From Halostagnicola sp. A56 (GTDB taxonomy: Archaea > Halobacteriota > Halobacteria > Halobacteriales > Natrialbaceae), in the NCBI RefSeq assembly GCF_000691505.1, contig NZ_JMIP02000017.1:358562-422561 (forward strand): 64,000 bases of DNA. Direction: 5' to 3'. The translations under genes were made by a program, and so were the position numbers. Positions within the stretch are counted from its first letter, which is position 1. The number at the start of each line of letters is the position of its first letter. Below, one piece after another: positions 34,479 through 43,983 of this stretch. Under the pieces are notes generated by a model. That model worked only from the letters and a program-made list of their open reading frames with translations, had not been told where the DNA came from and searched no databases.

Positions 34479-34597
34479 GCCCGGGTCCGGTCGCCTCCGA
34501 TTCGGAACGGCGTCCGAAATTCGTGACCTGATTCTCCGGCTCTGGATCGCCGGAATAGAAAAGATCATATACCGAAGCAAGCCTACCCGTGCTGGGA

Positions 34598-34789
34598 ATG
34601 GCCAACAGAGACGATATCACCAGGGAATTAGCCGAATGTGTCGAATGCGGATCTGCGTATGCCGCTCGTCAATGGCCAACTGGCGAGATTCAACCGATAG
34701 GCACTACCAGCTGCAGTTGCGGCTCGACGACGTTCGTTCTCGTCGATAATTCAGAGGGGGATCCGTCGCTCAGCGGAACTGCCGAGTGA
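34598..34789 (+). CDS. Small zinc-ribbon protein (63 aa)
   Basis: A 63-residue protein starting MANRDDITRELAECVECGSA. CVEC and the later CSCG form a four-Cys zinc site. The tail is acidic and polar. Small zinc-finger proteins of under 70 residues are numerous in haloarchaea and some affect biofilm or stress responses; the role of this one is unknown. The ATG at 34598 is preferred to the GTG three codons earlier. Confidence 0.7.
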   Translation: MANRDDITRELAECVECGSAYAARQWPTGEIQPIGTTSCSCGSTTFVLVDNSEGDPSLSGTAE

Positions 34790-34864
34790 CCGCCGGTCGC
34801 GAAAAATCTCTCGCGGCCGCTCGAGCGAATGGGTTTTTGAGTGATGGGGAGGCGAACCCCGTCC

Positions 34865-37198
34865 ATGACAATCGGTTCGACCGGCAAGTTCGACGTCCGA
34901 GAGGACTCGCCGTCGGATGTGGACGACCAGTCTGGAACGAAAACAGACCGAGACGGAACGATCGTCGCCGCCCCTGAAACGGCGACAGGGCCGCCCCAGA
35001 TCGAACGCACGCTCCGCACGGCGAACAGCGTCGGTAGGTCACTCGCCGAAATCGTCGACGAACGAACGGTCGACGTTCGACACGCAATCGACGACGACGA
35101 GTTCTTCTCGACCGACGGCGGGCTTCCCACGGTGACGAACCGATACGACCTCGAGAAAGCCGTCCCGGTCGAGCGGAAACCGACGCTTCGAGAGATCGAT
35201 CGTTACTGGGTGAACGAACCCTACGCGTTCGTCAGCATCTTCCACTCGACGAGCGAAAACGAACGAAAATACTGTCTCGTCGAGCCATCGCTGACCGACC
35301 GCGAGCGCGACGTCCGTGACGGTCTCGAAACCACACTCAAGCGAACCATCACGTACGCCGACGAAGAGATCAGCGCGGACGCAGACGTCGCCGATCGTCG
35401 AGACGTGATCGAATCGGAAGCGAGGGATTTACTCGAGCGGTACGGACTGCTCGAGCGTTCTCGAAGTCGAGGCGATCACGGAATTTTCGAGCGGATTTCG
35501 TCGGTGTTTCGCGGGGAGGGGGGCGACGACCCTAACGAGCGGCGCGCGCTCACGGGAATCGAGGCGCGTCCGAACGCGTCCGTCGTCACCGACGACCGGG
35601 CGACACTCAGCGAGTACCAGGTCGAAAAACTCCTCTACGAGTTGCGCCGGGATTTCGTGGGCTATCAGCGAATAGACGGGATCAAACACGACCGCAACGT
35701 CGAAGACATCTCGGTCGACGGCTACGACACGCCGGTGTTCGTCTATCACTCGAAGTACGACCAGCTCATCACGAACGTCCATCACGGCCGGACCGAACTC
35801 GACGATTTCGTCGTCACGCTCGCCCAGCGGTCGGGAAACGGGATCAGCAAGCGACGCCCACAAGTCGACGCGACGCTTACGGACGGATCGCGCGCGCAGT
35901 TGACGCTCGGAACGGAGGTTTCCGATCGGGGAACGAACTACACGATTCGGCAGTTTACCGACGTGCCGTACACGCCGGTGGACCTCGTCAACTGGCACAC
36001 GTTCACCCTCGAGGAGATGGCGTTTCTCTGGCTGGCCGTCGAAAACGGGAAGAGCCTGCTGTTAGCCGGTGGGACGGCCTCCGGAAAGACGACGAGCCTG
36101 AACGCGATCTCGCTCTTTATCCCCTCGAGCGCGAAGGTCGTCTCGATAGAAGACACCCGCGAGGTCACGCTTCCGCAGCGAAACTGGATCGCGAGTACGA
36201 CGCGGCCGTCGCCGACTGCCGACTCGACGGGAGCCGTCGACGAATTCGACCTCCTCGAAGCGACGTTGCGCCAGCGCCCCGACTACATCGTGATGGGCGA
36301 GATCCGCGGTGAGGAGGGTCGAACCCTGTTCCAGGTCATGTCGACCGGCCACACGACCTGTACGACCTTCCACGCCGACTCCGTCGACGAGGTGTTGACC
36401 CGGTTTACGTCGGCACCGATCGAGGTCTCGAAGCCGGTCTTTAGCTCGCTGGATCTGGTCGCGGTCCAGACCCAGACGACGGTACACGGCGAGACCGTTC
36501 GTCGAAACAAGTGTATCACCGAGATCAACGACTACGACGTCGAACGCGACGAGATCAACGTACAGGACGTCTACCAGTGGCGAGCGAAAACTGACGACTA
36601 TTGCAAGGCCGGTACGTCGAGCACCCTCGAGGAGATTCGGTCCGATCGGGGGTGGAGTCGGGAGACGCTCGAGCGCGAACTATTTGAGCGCCGAGTCGTG
36701 CTCGCGTACCTGATCGATTGCGGCCTCGACAGCTACGCGGACGTCGCGGCGACGGTTCAGGCGTATATGACGGATTCCGAGAAGACCCGGGCGCTGATGG
36801 CGACTGACCGCCTCGAGGAGGCGCTTCCGGCACTTCGCGAGATGGAGAGCGTCAGAATCGAGCACTCGCAAACAGAGAGCCAGGTTTCGCGCCCGGATTC
36901 GTCCGCCGAGACGGCCAGGCGAGCAGCGAACGTTCTCGAGCGCGCCGACGAAACGCTATTCGACGACTACTGGGAGGGGACTGACCAGCGACCGAACGCC
37001 GTCGGTCCGTCTCGAGCGGCGCTCGAGTTACCGTCCTGGTTCCCGAAGACACCCGATCCCGATATGCAACGGGACCGGGGCGAACGTGACGAGCGGATCG
37101 ATACGCGCCGCAATCGTCCCACCGAGGGCGAAAGACGCCTCGAACGGGGAGACGACAACACCGATTCGGAATTCACGACGGATACACACAAGTCATGA
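34865..37198 (+). CDS. Type IV pilus-like assembly ATPase (PilB/GspE family)
   Basis: A 777-residue secretion ATPase that powers pilus assembly at the cytoplasmic face. The N-terminal domain ends around residue 330. The catalytic core has Walker A GGTASGKTTS at about residue 401, the Asp box (VVSIEDTREVTLPQRNW), Walker B within YIVMGEIRGEEGRTLFQVMS at about 472, and the His box TTCTTFHADS. A C-terminal extension of about 200 residues is charged and poorly conserved, which is typical for haloarchaeal versions. ATG 34865 gives MTIGSTGKFDVRED. It is the first gene of a seven-gene overlapping operon. Archaellum ATPase FlaI is shorter, so this is a pilus system. Confidence 0.92.
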   Translation: MTIGSTGKFDVREDSPSDVDDQSGTKTDRDGTIVAAPETATGPPQIERTLRTANSVGRSLAEIVDERTVDVRHAIDDDEFFSTDGGLPTVTNRYDLEKAVPVERKPTLREIDRYWVNEPYAFVSIFHSTSENERKYCLVEPSLTDRERDVRDGLETTLKRTITYADEEISADADVADRRDVIESEARDLLERYGLLERSRSRGDHGIFERISSVFRGEGGDDPNERRALTGIEARPNASVVTDDRATLSEYQVEKLLYELRRDFVGYQRIDGIKHDRNVEDISVDGYDTPVFVYHSKYDQLITNVHHGRTELDDFVVTLAQRSGNGISKRRPQVDATLTDGSRAQLTLGTEVSDRGTNYTIRQFTDVPYTPVDLVNWHTFTLEEMAFLWLAVENGKSLLLAGGTASGKTTSLNAISLFIPSSAKVVSIEDTREVTLPQRNWIASTTRPSPTADSTGAVDEFDLLEATLRQRPDYIVMGEIRGEEGRTLFQVMSTGHTTCTTFHADSVDEVLTRFTSAPIEVSKPVFSSLDLVAVQTQTTVHGETVRRNKCITEINDYDVERDEINVQDVYQWRAKTDDYCKAGTSSTLEEIRSDRGWSRETLERELFERRVVLAYLIDCGLDSYADVAATVQAYMTDSEKTRALMATDRLEEALPALREMESVRIEHSQTESQVSRPDSSAETARRAANVLERADETLFDDYWEGTDQRPNAVGPSRAALELPSWFPKTPDPDMQRDRGERDERIDTRRNRPTEGERRLERGDDNTDSEFTTDTHKS

Positions 37199-39189
37199 GC
37201 ACGGGTTCGACGACGGCTACCGAGAGCGAGCGCTCGAGCCCCGATGCACCCGGGCCCGCGTCACCGCTTGCCCGTTCGTCCCGTCTGTACGCACTGTTAG
37301 TGCCAGTCTCGAGGCCGCTCGATCGAAAACTCGAGCAGGCGAGAATGAACCGGACGGGACAGGGATATCTGGCTCGGGCGCTCCGTTTCGGCAGTCTCGT
37401 CGGATTCGGTTGCTATCTCGCCGGCCTGATACTCGGGTACGTCGTGGTAGGAGCGCGCCAGCCGTCCGAGACGATCGCGATAGCCGGTGCAACGTCGTTG
37501 GTATGTGGCGTGGGTGGCGGTGGATTCGGCGTCTGTTCGATACTCGCGATTCCCTACGCTCGAGCTGCGGCCCGGAAACGCGAGATCGACGCGTTGCTCC
37601 CCGACGCCATCGCGTATATGTACGCGCTGTCGGTCGGCGGCCTCGATCACCTCGAAGTCTTCGAGGCCCTCGCCGACGCGGAAGACGCCTACGGGGACGT
37701 TGCGCTCGCGTTTCGGAGTGTCCGCAGGGAAGTCGAATACGCCGGCGTCGATTACCGAACCGCGATTCGAACGCGGGCACGCGAAACGCCGAGCGACGAG
37801 CTGGCACAGTTCCTGCTGGATCTCCTCTCGACTATCAACAGCGGCGGCGACTTCGAGGGGTTTCTCGCAGCGAAGACGGATAGACACGCGAAAAACGCCA
37901 GACGGCGACAGGAGCGAACGCTCGACACACTCGAGCTGATCGGTGAGCTGTATCTAACCGTTTCGCTGTTTCCGCTGCTGGTAGTCGTCGTCGTGGTCGT
38001 GATGCAACTGGTGCCAGGCGCGGCCACGATAGACGCCGTGTTGTATCTGGCCGTCTACGGACTGATCCCCGCGATCGGGGTCGGGTTTCTCGTGCTCATA
38101 TCCACGGTCAAACGCGACGACCCTGGGACGGGGATTCTCGAAAGACGTTCGACCGCACGAGACGAGTCGGCACGCGAGCGGGACAGGTTCGGCTGGCACG
38201 TCGTCGCTCCCATCGGCGATCAGCCGCGGATTCGGACTCGAATCGCGAGACGGGCGTGGCTACACCGCGTCCGGACGGCCGTTCGGAATCCGCATCGGTT
38301 CCTTCGAGATCGCCCTCTCGCGACGCTCGCAGTCACGGTTCCCGCCGCGATACTCGCCGTCATGGGGTCCGCGCTGATCGGTGCGAGTGCGTTTCCGTCG
38401 AGCGGCGGAATCGAAGACCCGACCGCCGTAACGATACGATACCTGTACGTTCCCCTCTGTATCGTCCTGACGCCGCTTGCAATCTTCCACGAGTGGAATC
38501 GACGCCGCCGTCGCGCGCTTACCGACACGCTTTCGGAGACGCTTCGAACGCTCTCGAGCGCGAACGATACGGGGCAAACGCTCCTCGAGTCGTTCCGAAC
38601 CGTTTCGCGGACAGCGAGCGGCACCCTCGCTACCGAACTCGACGCGATCCACACGAAAGTCGCGTACGGGCGACGGCTCGACGAGTCGCTGTTCGAGTTC
38701 GCGAACGGTTATCGCATCCCTCGACTCGCCCGGACGACGCGGCTTATCGCCGATGCACAGAAAGCGACGAACCACATCACGCCAGTGTTACGGACCGCCG
38801 CGTCGGCGAGTGAATCCCACGACGACCTCGAGGCAGAACGCAGATCCCGAACTCGCGTGCAAATCGCCATCATCGTCATGACGTTCGTGACGATGCTGAC
38901 TGTCATTGTGCTCTTACAAACGCAGTTCGTCGAGACGATGAGCGCCCTCGAGTCCGGTTCCACGACGGGATCGGCGGCGAGCGCCACTGGTCAACTGGCG
39001 AGCACTGGCTCCAGTACAACGCTCGATGCGGATACGCTCTCAGTGGTGTTCTTTCACGCGGTTACCATCCACGCGATCCTATCGGGGTTCGTCTGTGGTT
39101 ACCTTCGAAACGCGGACCTCTTGAGTGGGGCCAAATACGTGCTGGCTCTCTCGACGGTCGCGCTTTGTAGCTGGCTGGTGGTGGTGTAA
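37195..39189 (+). CDS. Type IV pilus-like inner-membrane platform protein (PilC/TadC family)
   Basis: A 664-residue polytopic membrane protein that pairs with the assembly ATPase. It carries two copies of the type II secretion F domain: hydrophobic stretches near residues 65-120 (GSLVGFGCYLAGLILGYVVV), 245-300 (LFPLLVVVVVVVMQLV), 375-425 (LATLAVTVPAAILAVMGSAL) and 560-664. Between them are cytoplasmic helical bundles containing ALSVGGLDHLEVFEALADAE and LLDLLSTINSGGDFEGFLA. The ATG overlaps the ATPase stop (ATGA). Confidence 0.9.
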   Translation: MSTGSTTATESERSSPDAPGPASPLARSSRLYALLVPVSRPLDRKLEQARMNRTGQGYLARALRFGSLVGFGCYLAGLILGYVVVGARQPSETIAIAGATSLVCGVGGGGFGVCSILAIPYARAAARKREIDALLPDAIAYMYALSVGGLDHLEVFEALADAEDAYGDVALAFRSVRREVEYAGVDYRTAIRTRARETPSDELAQFLLDLLSTINSGGDFEGFLAAKTDRHAKNARRRQERTLDTLELIGELYLTVSLFPLLVVVVVVVMQLVPGAATIDAVLYLAVYGLIPAIGVGFLVLISTVKRDDPGTGILERRSTARDESARERDRFGWHVVAPIGDQPRIRTRIARRAWLHRVRTAVRNPHRFLRDRPLATLAVTVPAAILAVMGSALIGASAFPSSGGIEDPTAVTIRYLYVPLCIVLTPLAIFHEWNRRRRRALTDTLSETLRTLSSANDTGQTLLESFRTVSRTASGTLATELDAIHTKVAYGRRLDESLFEFANGYRIPRLARTTRLIADAQKATNHITPVLRTAASASESHDDLEAERRSRTRVQIAIIVMTFVTMLTVIVLLQTQFVETMSALESGSTTGSAASATGQLASTGSSTTLDADTLSVVFFHAVTIHAILSGFVCGYLRNADLLSGAKYVLALSTVALCSWLVVV

Positions 39190-39684
39190 ATGCGGAGTGA
39201 GCGAAGCGGCTCAAATGCGACATCACGGTGCGCTCGCGGACAAACGACGCCGGATTTCGCCATCGGTGTCGGCGTGTTCCTGCTGGCCGTTGCGTTCGCG
39301 TTCGCGACGATACCGGGAGTGCTCGATACTGACGGGGGCCCGGACGAACGGATCGAACGCGCCCAGGCGGATCGGATCGCGACGGCGATCGTCGACGACT
39401 TCGGAACCGGCGACGATCCGGCCGAGGTAGACGGGGCTCGCCTTCGGAACGAGTTCGACGAATCGGCTACCCCGTCGCGCATCGGCCTCCGGACTGCCAA
39501 CGGGCACCCCCTCGAGGCGGTAACGATCACGCTCGAGACGATCGATCGGGAGTCCGTGATTCTGACTCGCGCCACCAGCGCAGGACACGGTCGTCCGGAC
39601 CGGACGGTCGAACGGTTCGTGTCGGTCGCCGATATTCGATCGTGTCGAACCGCCTGTCGACTCGTCGTGGAGGTGTGGGGCTGA
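39190..39684 (+). CDS. Pilin-like protein 1
   Basis: A 164-residue secreted or membrane-anchored protein with a short positive N-terminus, then FAIGVGVFLLAVAFAFATIP, a single hydrophobic helix as in type IV pilins. The ectodomain is acidic. The start codon directly follows the stop of the PilC-like gene (TAA ATG). It probably contributes to a minor-pilin assembly. I recall it as one of the uncharacterised haloarchaeal DUF72xx families, without certainty about the number. Confidence 0.78.
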   Translation: MRSERSGSNATSRCARGQTTPDFAIGVGVFLLAVAFAFATIPGVLDTDGGPDERIERAQADRIATAIVDDFGTGDDPAEVDGARLRNEFDESATPSRIGLRTANGHPLEAVTITLETIDRESVILTRATSAGHGRPDRTVERFVSVADIRSCRTACRLVVEVWG

Positions 39685-40289
39685 TGGGAGGGCAAGATGC
39701 GAGCGTGCAGTCGCGTTCGTATCTCGGTGGCGACCACAAGTCGAGTCGAGGCGGAACCGATCGCGGCCAAGCGTACACGCTCGAGGGCGTCGTCGGAGCC
39801 GCGCTTGTCCTCGCGGCGGTCCTCGTGGCGTCCCAAACGAGCGGATTCGCAGCCGCCACCGCGGAATCCGAGCAGCGCCATCGATACCACGAACTCGAGC
39901 GACAGGCACAGGACGCCCTCCTCGCCGCCGCCACGGCCCCGTCGGACAGCGGGGACCTGTCGGCGCTCGTCCGTTCCTGGGATGGGACGGCGTTTTCGAG
40001 TGACGAACTCGAGACCTTCGTCCTCGGAGAGATACTGGCCGAGCAGTTCGGGGAGTCGTCCCGAAACGAAGCGTACCGAATTCGTTTCGCCTACGAGCGC
40101 CAGAACGGCTCGATAGCGCGGGAGACCGTCTACTCGAGCACCGATGCGGAGCCGGGTCCGGACGCCGCGGCCGCGAGCTATACGGAGACGGTCGTCGCGG
40201 TGGCGAACGAATCTGATTCGCACGCGACGTTCGACCGCGGGGTCGGTCCGATCGCCGCCGTGGTAGACGTGGAGGTGACGGTCTGGTGA
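39684..40289 (+). CDS. Pilin-like protein 2
   Basis: A 201-residue protein with an N-terminal Gly/Ser-rich leader of about 30 residues and then GQAYTLEGVVGAALVLAAVL, the single hydrophobic helix of a pilin-like protein, with the Glu after the processing-like site at position +5 or so. The rest is a soluble ectodomain with LVRSWDGTAFSSDELETFVL. The start overlaps the previous stop (TGATG). Confidence 0.78.
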   Translation: MGGQDASVQSRSYLGGDHKSSRGGTDRGQAYTLEGVVGAALVLAAVLVASQTSGFAAATAESEQRHRYHELERQAQDALLAAATAPSDSGDLSALVRSWDGTAFSSDELETFVLGEILAEQFGESSRNEAYRIRFAYERQNGSIARETVYSSTDAEPGPDAAAASYTETVVAVANESDSHATFDRGVGPIAAVVDVEVTVW

Positions 40290-41149
40290 GCGAGTCTCGA
40301 GACCGCGGACAGGTGCTGCTCGTCGGTGCGATTACGCTGGCGATCGTGCTCCTCACGCTCGTCGCGGTCGTCACCGGACTGGTGTACACGGAGACGACGT
40401 CCTCGAGCGCGACGGGAGACGATCACGCAACGACACAGGCGACGATACACGGACTCGTCGACGGGATCGAACTGCTCGCGGCGAGCGCGTGGAACGACGA
40501 GACGGCCGAGTTCGACGCCGATCTCGAAGGCGAACTCGACGAATACGTCGACCGGTATCGACGGACGACGATCGCGGGCGAGCGAGTCGTGGTGAGCGTC
40601 CGCGCGAGGATACTCGAAGACGAGCGCGAGGTCAGACGCTACACCGGCACTCGGTCGCCGGCAGCGGGGCCGCTCCGATTCGACGGCGAAATAGTGCGGT
40701 TTCGAATCGAGCCCGGAGCGGCTCTCTCGGGCGAGGAGATCGTAATCTCGGCGATCCCGGAGGAAGGAGCCACACGCAACGTCACGATCTCGCCGACGGG
40801 TGACGGGGCGGTGTCGTTTCGATCACCCGCGGGAGCGTCCTGTCGAATCGAAGCGAGTGATGCCGATTTCGGCCTCCTGACGGACGATATCGACGCGAAC
40901 GCGACCGTCCCCGACGATTGCGAGTACGACATCATCGATCGGGGAGTCGAGTACGAGACGATACGCGTCGAGCCGACGACCGACGCGGTGCTCGACTCGT
41001 ACGACGTTGTGAGCAGAGGGCCGAACCCGAAAACGCGAGGTGGCGATCCGACAGCCGTCGAGTTCGTCGACCTCGAGGTACGCTCCGACACCGGCACTAC
41101 GACGAGCGTACGAACCCACAGGATCGTCGGATTCGGTGATTCGTCGTGA
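40286..41149 (+). CDS. Pilin-like protein 3
   Basis: A 287-residue protein starting at GTG 40286, which overlaps the previous stop. After SESRDRGQ comes the hydrophobic helix VLLVGAITLAIVLLTLVAVV. The large ectodomain has beta-rich character and two Cys (CRIEASD and DDCEYD), possibly a disulfide outside the cell. The largest of the five pilin-like proteins and a candidate tip or scaffold component. Confidence 0.78.
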   Translation: MSESRDRGQVLLVGAITLAIVLLTLVAVVTGLVYTETTSSSATGDDHATTQATIHGLVDGIELLAASAWNDETAEFDADLEGELDEYVDRYRRTTIAGERVVVSVRARILEDEREVRRYTGTRSPAAGPLRFDGEIVRFRIEPGAALSGEEIVISAIPEEGATRNVTISPTGDGAVSFRSPAGASCRIEASDADFGLLTDDIDANATVPDDCEYDIIDRGVEYETIRVEPTTDAVLDSYDVVSRGPNPKTRGGDPTAVEFVDLEVRSDTGTTTSVRTHRIVGFGDSS

Positions 41150-41634
41150 TCGGATTTGGTTGCGATGAGCGCGGAGTTTCGACCGCACTCTCTCACGCGC
41201 TCACGCTGGGAATCGCGACGGTCCTCGTCGCGCTCTTGCTGAGTAACGCCGGTACCGTACTGGAGACCGGAATGGATCGCGGCGTTCGCGACGCCCTCGA
41301 GACGACCGGCGAGCGACTGGCGACTGACGTGGTACGGGTGGATGGATTTCACACAACAGACGGAACGGCGAACGCGACGACGATCACCCTCGAGTATCCG
41401 ACGACGGTGGCGAACTCGAGATATCGGATCGGTCTCGTCGACGACTGCGACGACCTTGAGCAATCGCTGTCGGCGGGCGAACACTGTCTCGAACTCACCA
41501 CTCAACGTACCGACCAGTCGGTGTACGTCCCGCTCGGGGACCTCGACGCGACCGTCGATACGGACGCGTCGGCTCGAGGGGGAACGATCGTGATCGGCTT
41601 CGATGGGACGGAACTCGGTGTATGGAACCCGTGA
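41146..41634 (+). CDS. Pilin-like protein 4
   Basis: A 162-residue protein with the N-terminus DERGVSTALSHALTLGIATV leading into VLVALLLSNAG, a pilin-type hydrophobic helix. The ectodomain has a Cys pair in VDDCDDLEQSLSAGEHCLEL. The GTG at 41146 overlaps the preceding stop. The N-terminal RGVSTALSH pattern is shared by many haloarchaeal pilin-like genes adjacent to PilB/PilC. Confidence 0.78.
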   Translation: MIGFGCDERGVSTALSHALTLGIATVLVALLLSNAGTVLETGMDRGVRDALETTGERLATDVVRVDGFHTTDGTANATTITLEYPTTVANSRYRIGLVDDCDDLEQSLSAGEHCLELTTQRTDQSVYVPLGDLDATVDTDASARGGTIVIGFDGTELGVWNP

Positions 41635-42407
41635 ACGCAACTAGATCGGAGCGACGAGGACGGGAAAACGAACGCGCTGTTACCGAACTGGTCGGGTTCG
41701 TCTTACTGTTCGGAACCGTGGTGCTTTCGGTTGCGCTGGTGTCTGTCGTCGGCGTGCAGTCGATACAGCTCCACGAACAACAGCAGTCGACACGGGATGT
41801 CGATAGGGCGCTCGTCGCACTGTCGGCCGATTTCGACGATATCGTTCGATCCGAGGGCGTTCGCGAGCGGACCAACCGACTCGCGGTCGCGGGCGGGCAG
41901 ATTTCGACTGGTGAGCCAGGACCGAAAGTCGACCTCCGGATCGACTATCGCGAAGGCACCGAAACCGAATCGTGGCGTCTCGGATCGGTGGTCTACGAGA
42001 GCGGATCTGAATCAGTCGCCTACGAGGGCGGCGGCGTGTTTCGGTCGGGTGAAATGGGGGAGCGAACGGCGATCGTCGAGCCCCGACTGACGTGCTCGGA
42101 CGAGACGGCGCTGGTCTCGCTGGTTCGAATTACCGAAGACGGCGGCTCCTATCAGTCCGCCCGACGCGCCTCGATTACCGCGACAGAGACGGGGACTGCC
42201 TACCGGGAGACGTTTTCGGACGTTCGCTCGCTCGAGGTCGGCGTCGAAACCGACACTGCGGACACCCGCGGCTGGACGGATGTATTCGGTTCGGAATGGA
42301 CACAAACAGGTCGCGGGTGGACGTGTGCGGGCTCGGACGGCGACGGAATCGAGCGGTTGGCGGTTCACGTCGTCGAACTCGAGGTCAGCGTCGTTCCATC
42401 GGCCTGA
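41622..42407 (+). CDS. Pilin-like protein 5
   Basis: A 261-residue protein beginning MEPVNATRSERRGRENERAV followed by TELVGFVLLFGTVVLSVALV. The RAVTELVG motif ahead of the hydrophobic helix resembles class III signal peptides processed by archaeal prepilin peptidase. The ectodomain carries a C/W-rich segment (RGWTCAGSDGDGIE). The frame overlaps the previous gene by 13 bp. Last gene of the operon, converging on cheD. Confidence 0.78.
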   Translation: MEPVNATRSERRGRENERAVTELVGFVLLFGTVVLSVALVSVVGVQSIQLHEQQQSTRDVDRALVALSADFDDIVRSEGVRERTNRLAVAGGQISTGEPGPKVDLRIDYREGTETESWRLGSVVYESGSESVAYEGGGVFRSGEMGERTAIVEPRLTCSDETALVSLVRITEDGGSYQSARRASITATETGTAYRETFSDVRSLEVGVETDTADTRGWTDVFGSEWTQTGRGWTCAGSDGDGIERLAVHVVELEVSVVPSA

Positions 42408-42511
42408 GATCGATTCCGACAGCCCGGCTACCTAGCTCGAATCCCGTCGTGGCTGGTGGCGATGGTGCGTCTGTTTCGACGGACTCGAGCGGTCGATCGA
42501 CCGACCCCGTC

Positions 42512-43027
42512 TCAGAGCGTTCGATCCTCGAGGTCCGGAGTCGCCGTCTCGATGACGAGCGCGCCGGTCTCGAGGGAGAACTCGACGGTTCGGCCGTGGC
42601 TTCCGCCTACGTCTTCGGCGACGAGGGGAACGTCGAGCCCTTCGAGTTCCGCCTTCGCCGTAGCGATGTTGCGCTGGCCGACGCTGTCTTCGAGACTCTC
42701 GAACTCGAACATATCGCTGCCGCCGGCGATTTTGGCCTCGAGCGCCGAGGGGGACCCGCCCGCAGCGATCGTCCGCCGTCGGAGCGCGCGAACCGCCGTA
42801 TCGGCGTATTTTCCCGGCAGGTCCGCGGTCGTCTCGGCGTCATCGCTCGTGGGCAACATCGCGTGTGCGAGTCCGCCGACGGACGCTCGAGGATCGTACA
42901 CGGCGATCGCCAGACAGGAGCCGAGCCCGTAGGATTTGAAGGTGTCCGGGGCCTCGCCGACGGCCACGTCCGAAATGCTCACTTTCCGAGGAGGCGGCGA
43001 TCGGGGTTCAGAATTGTGCTGGTTCAT
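42512..43027 (-). CDS. cheD: Chemoreceptor glutamine deamidase CheD
   Basis: A 171-residue deamidase that converts receptor glutamines to glutamate and tunes chemotaxis. The catalytic Cys38 is in YGLGSCLAIAVYD, and the His55 is in GGLAHAMLP. EAKIAGGSDMFEFE is the central conserved region. It stands alone, away from any che or archaellum cluster in this window, next to the pilus operon in convergent orientation. Confidence 0.93.
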   Translation of the reverse strand: MNQHNSEPRSPPPRKVSISDVAVGEAPDTFKSYGLGSCLAIAVYDPRASVGGLAHAMLPTSDDAETTADLPGKYADTAVRALRRRTIAAGGSPSALEAKIAGGSDMFEFESLEDSVGQRNIATAKAELEGLDVPLVAEDVGGSHGRTVEFSLETGALVIETATPDLEDRTL

Positions 43028-43179
43028 CTCGTAGGTGCTCCGGTTGATCGGTATCGACTGGCCGCTGGTCGTGATACTGCACGCACCGTGAAGAACTCTT
43101 TTGCCAGAGCGGCCCTGGAGAGTTTTCGAGTCGCCCAGGATCGATGCGGTATCGGTCGGCTACGAACGGCGTCGATCGA

Positions 43180-43902
43180 CTACGGACGCCCGGGCGGCGA
43201 CTCGTCGTCGGTTTCGTCGTCCGCCTCGAGGTCGATCCCCATGCTCTTTCGACGCCGCTCTAGTCGTTTGACCTGCCGGTAGTAGTAGGCCACCCCGGCG
43301 CCGCCGAGGACGCCGACGACGCCGACGAGGCCGAGAAACAGCGGGATGTCTCGCGTGTGGTAATACCGCAGCGAGACGGCCGTATCGACGTTGTCCCACG
43401 TGAGCCGTTCTCGGTCGTCGACGATCGATCGGTCGTATCCGCCGGGGTTGACGTTACCGAACAGGAAGTTTGATGTCCTATGGTTCTCGGGAATCGTCAC
43501 GTCGTAACTTCCCTCGACGAACGCCGGTAGCCGGAACGTTTTCGCACCCGCTGGCCCCGAAACCGCGAGCGTGCCGTTGCTATCGGGAACCTGCACGTTC
43601 GTTCTCGACTGCCCCTGTTCGACCGCTAACTCGGAGCCGGTTACTTCGGTTCCGTTCGGATACCAGTACCGGACGCTGTGGATGGGCAGGGGTTCATCCT
43701 GATAGAGCGAGGAGCGATACATCGAGACCTCTTCGGTCCCGTTCAGATCGTAAACGGCGCGGAACTCGCCGCTGTCGACGTCGATCCTGGCGGTTGCGTT
43801 GCTCTCTCTGAGATCGTCGTAGTCCCCTTCGCGATCGAGTTCTTCGTCGGATATTCCCCCGTTAAACGCCGAACAGCCCGCGAGAGTCGCGAGTAACGCC
43901 AC
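43180..43902 (-). CDS. Lipoprotein with C-terminal membrane helix, DUF5803-like
   Basis: A 240-residue envelope protein. From GTG 43902 it reads [16 protein letters not shown], a very short signal with a lipobox LAGC. An in-frame stop lies 14 codons upstream, so no longer conventional start exists. A minus-strand TATA (TTTTATT, 43931-43940 read in reverse) about 30 nt upstream supports a leaderless GTG. The ectodomain has strands such as [20 protein letters not shown], and the C-terminal helix is [20 protein letters not shown] followed by a positive then acidic tail. I associate it with DUF5803; function unknown. It shares a divergent promoter region with the salactin-like gene. Confidence 0.72.
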   Translation of the reverse strand: MALLATLAGCSAFNGGISDEELDREGDYDDLRESNATARIDVDSGEFRAVYDLNGTEEVSMYRSSLYQDEPLPIHSVRYWYPNGTEVTGSELAVEQGQSRTNVQVPDSNGTLAVSGPAGAKTFRLPAFVEGSYDVTIPENHRTSNFLFGNVNPGGYDRSIVDDRERLTWDNVDTAVSLRYYHTRDIPLFLGLVGVVGVLGGAGVAYYYRQVKRLERRRKSMGIDLEADDETDDESPPGRP

Positions 43903-43951
43903 GACAAACGGAATTCTTCCCGAACGAAATCGAATAAAAGAATCTCACATA

Positions 43952-43961
43952 GATTTATAAG
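43952..43961 (+). promoter_or_regulatory. TATA box of the salactin-like gene
   Basis: TTTATAAG at 43954-43961 lies about 30 nt before ATG 43984, the spacing for a leaderless or very short-leader transcript. The opposite strand carries its own TATA a few bases away, giving a compact divergent promoter. Confidence 0.6.
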
Positions 43962-43983
43962 TCGCCAGTGGCCTTCCCAAACT

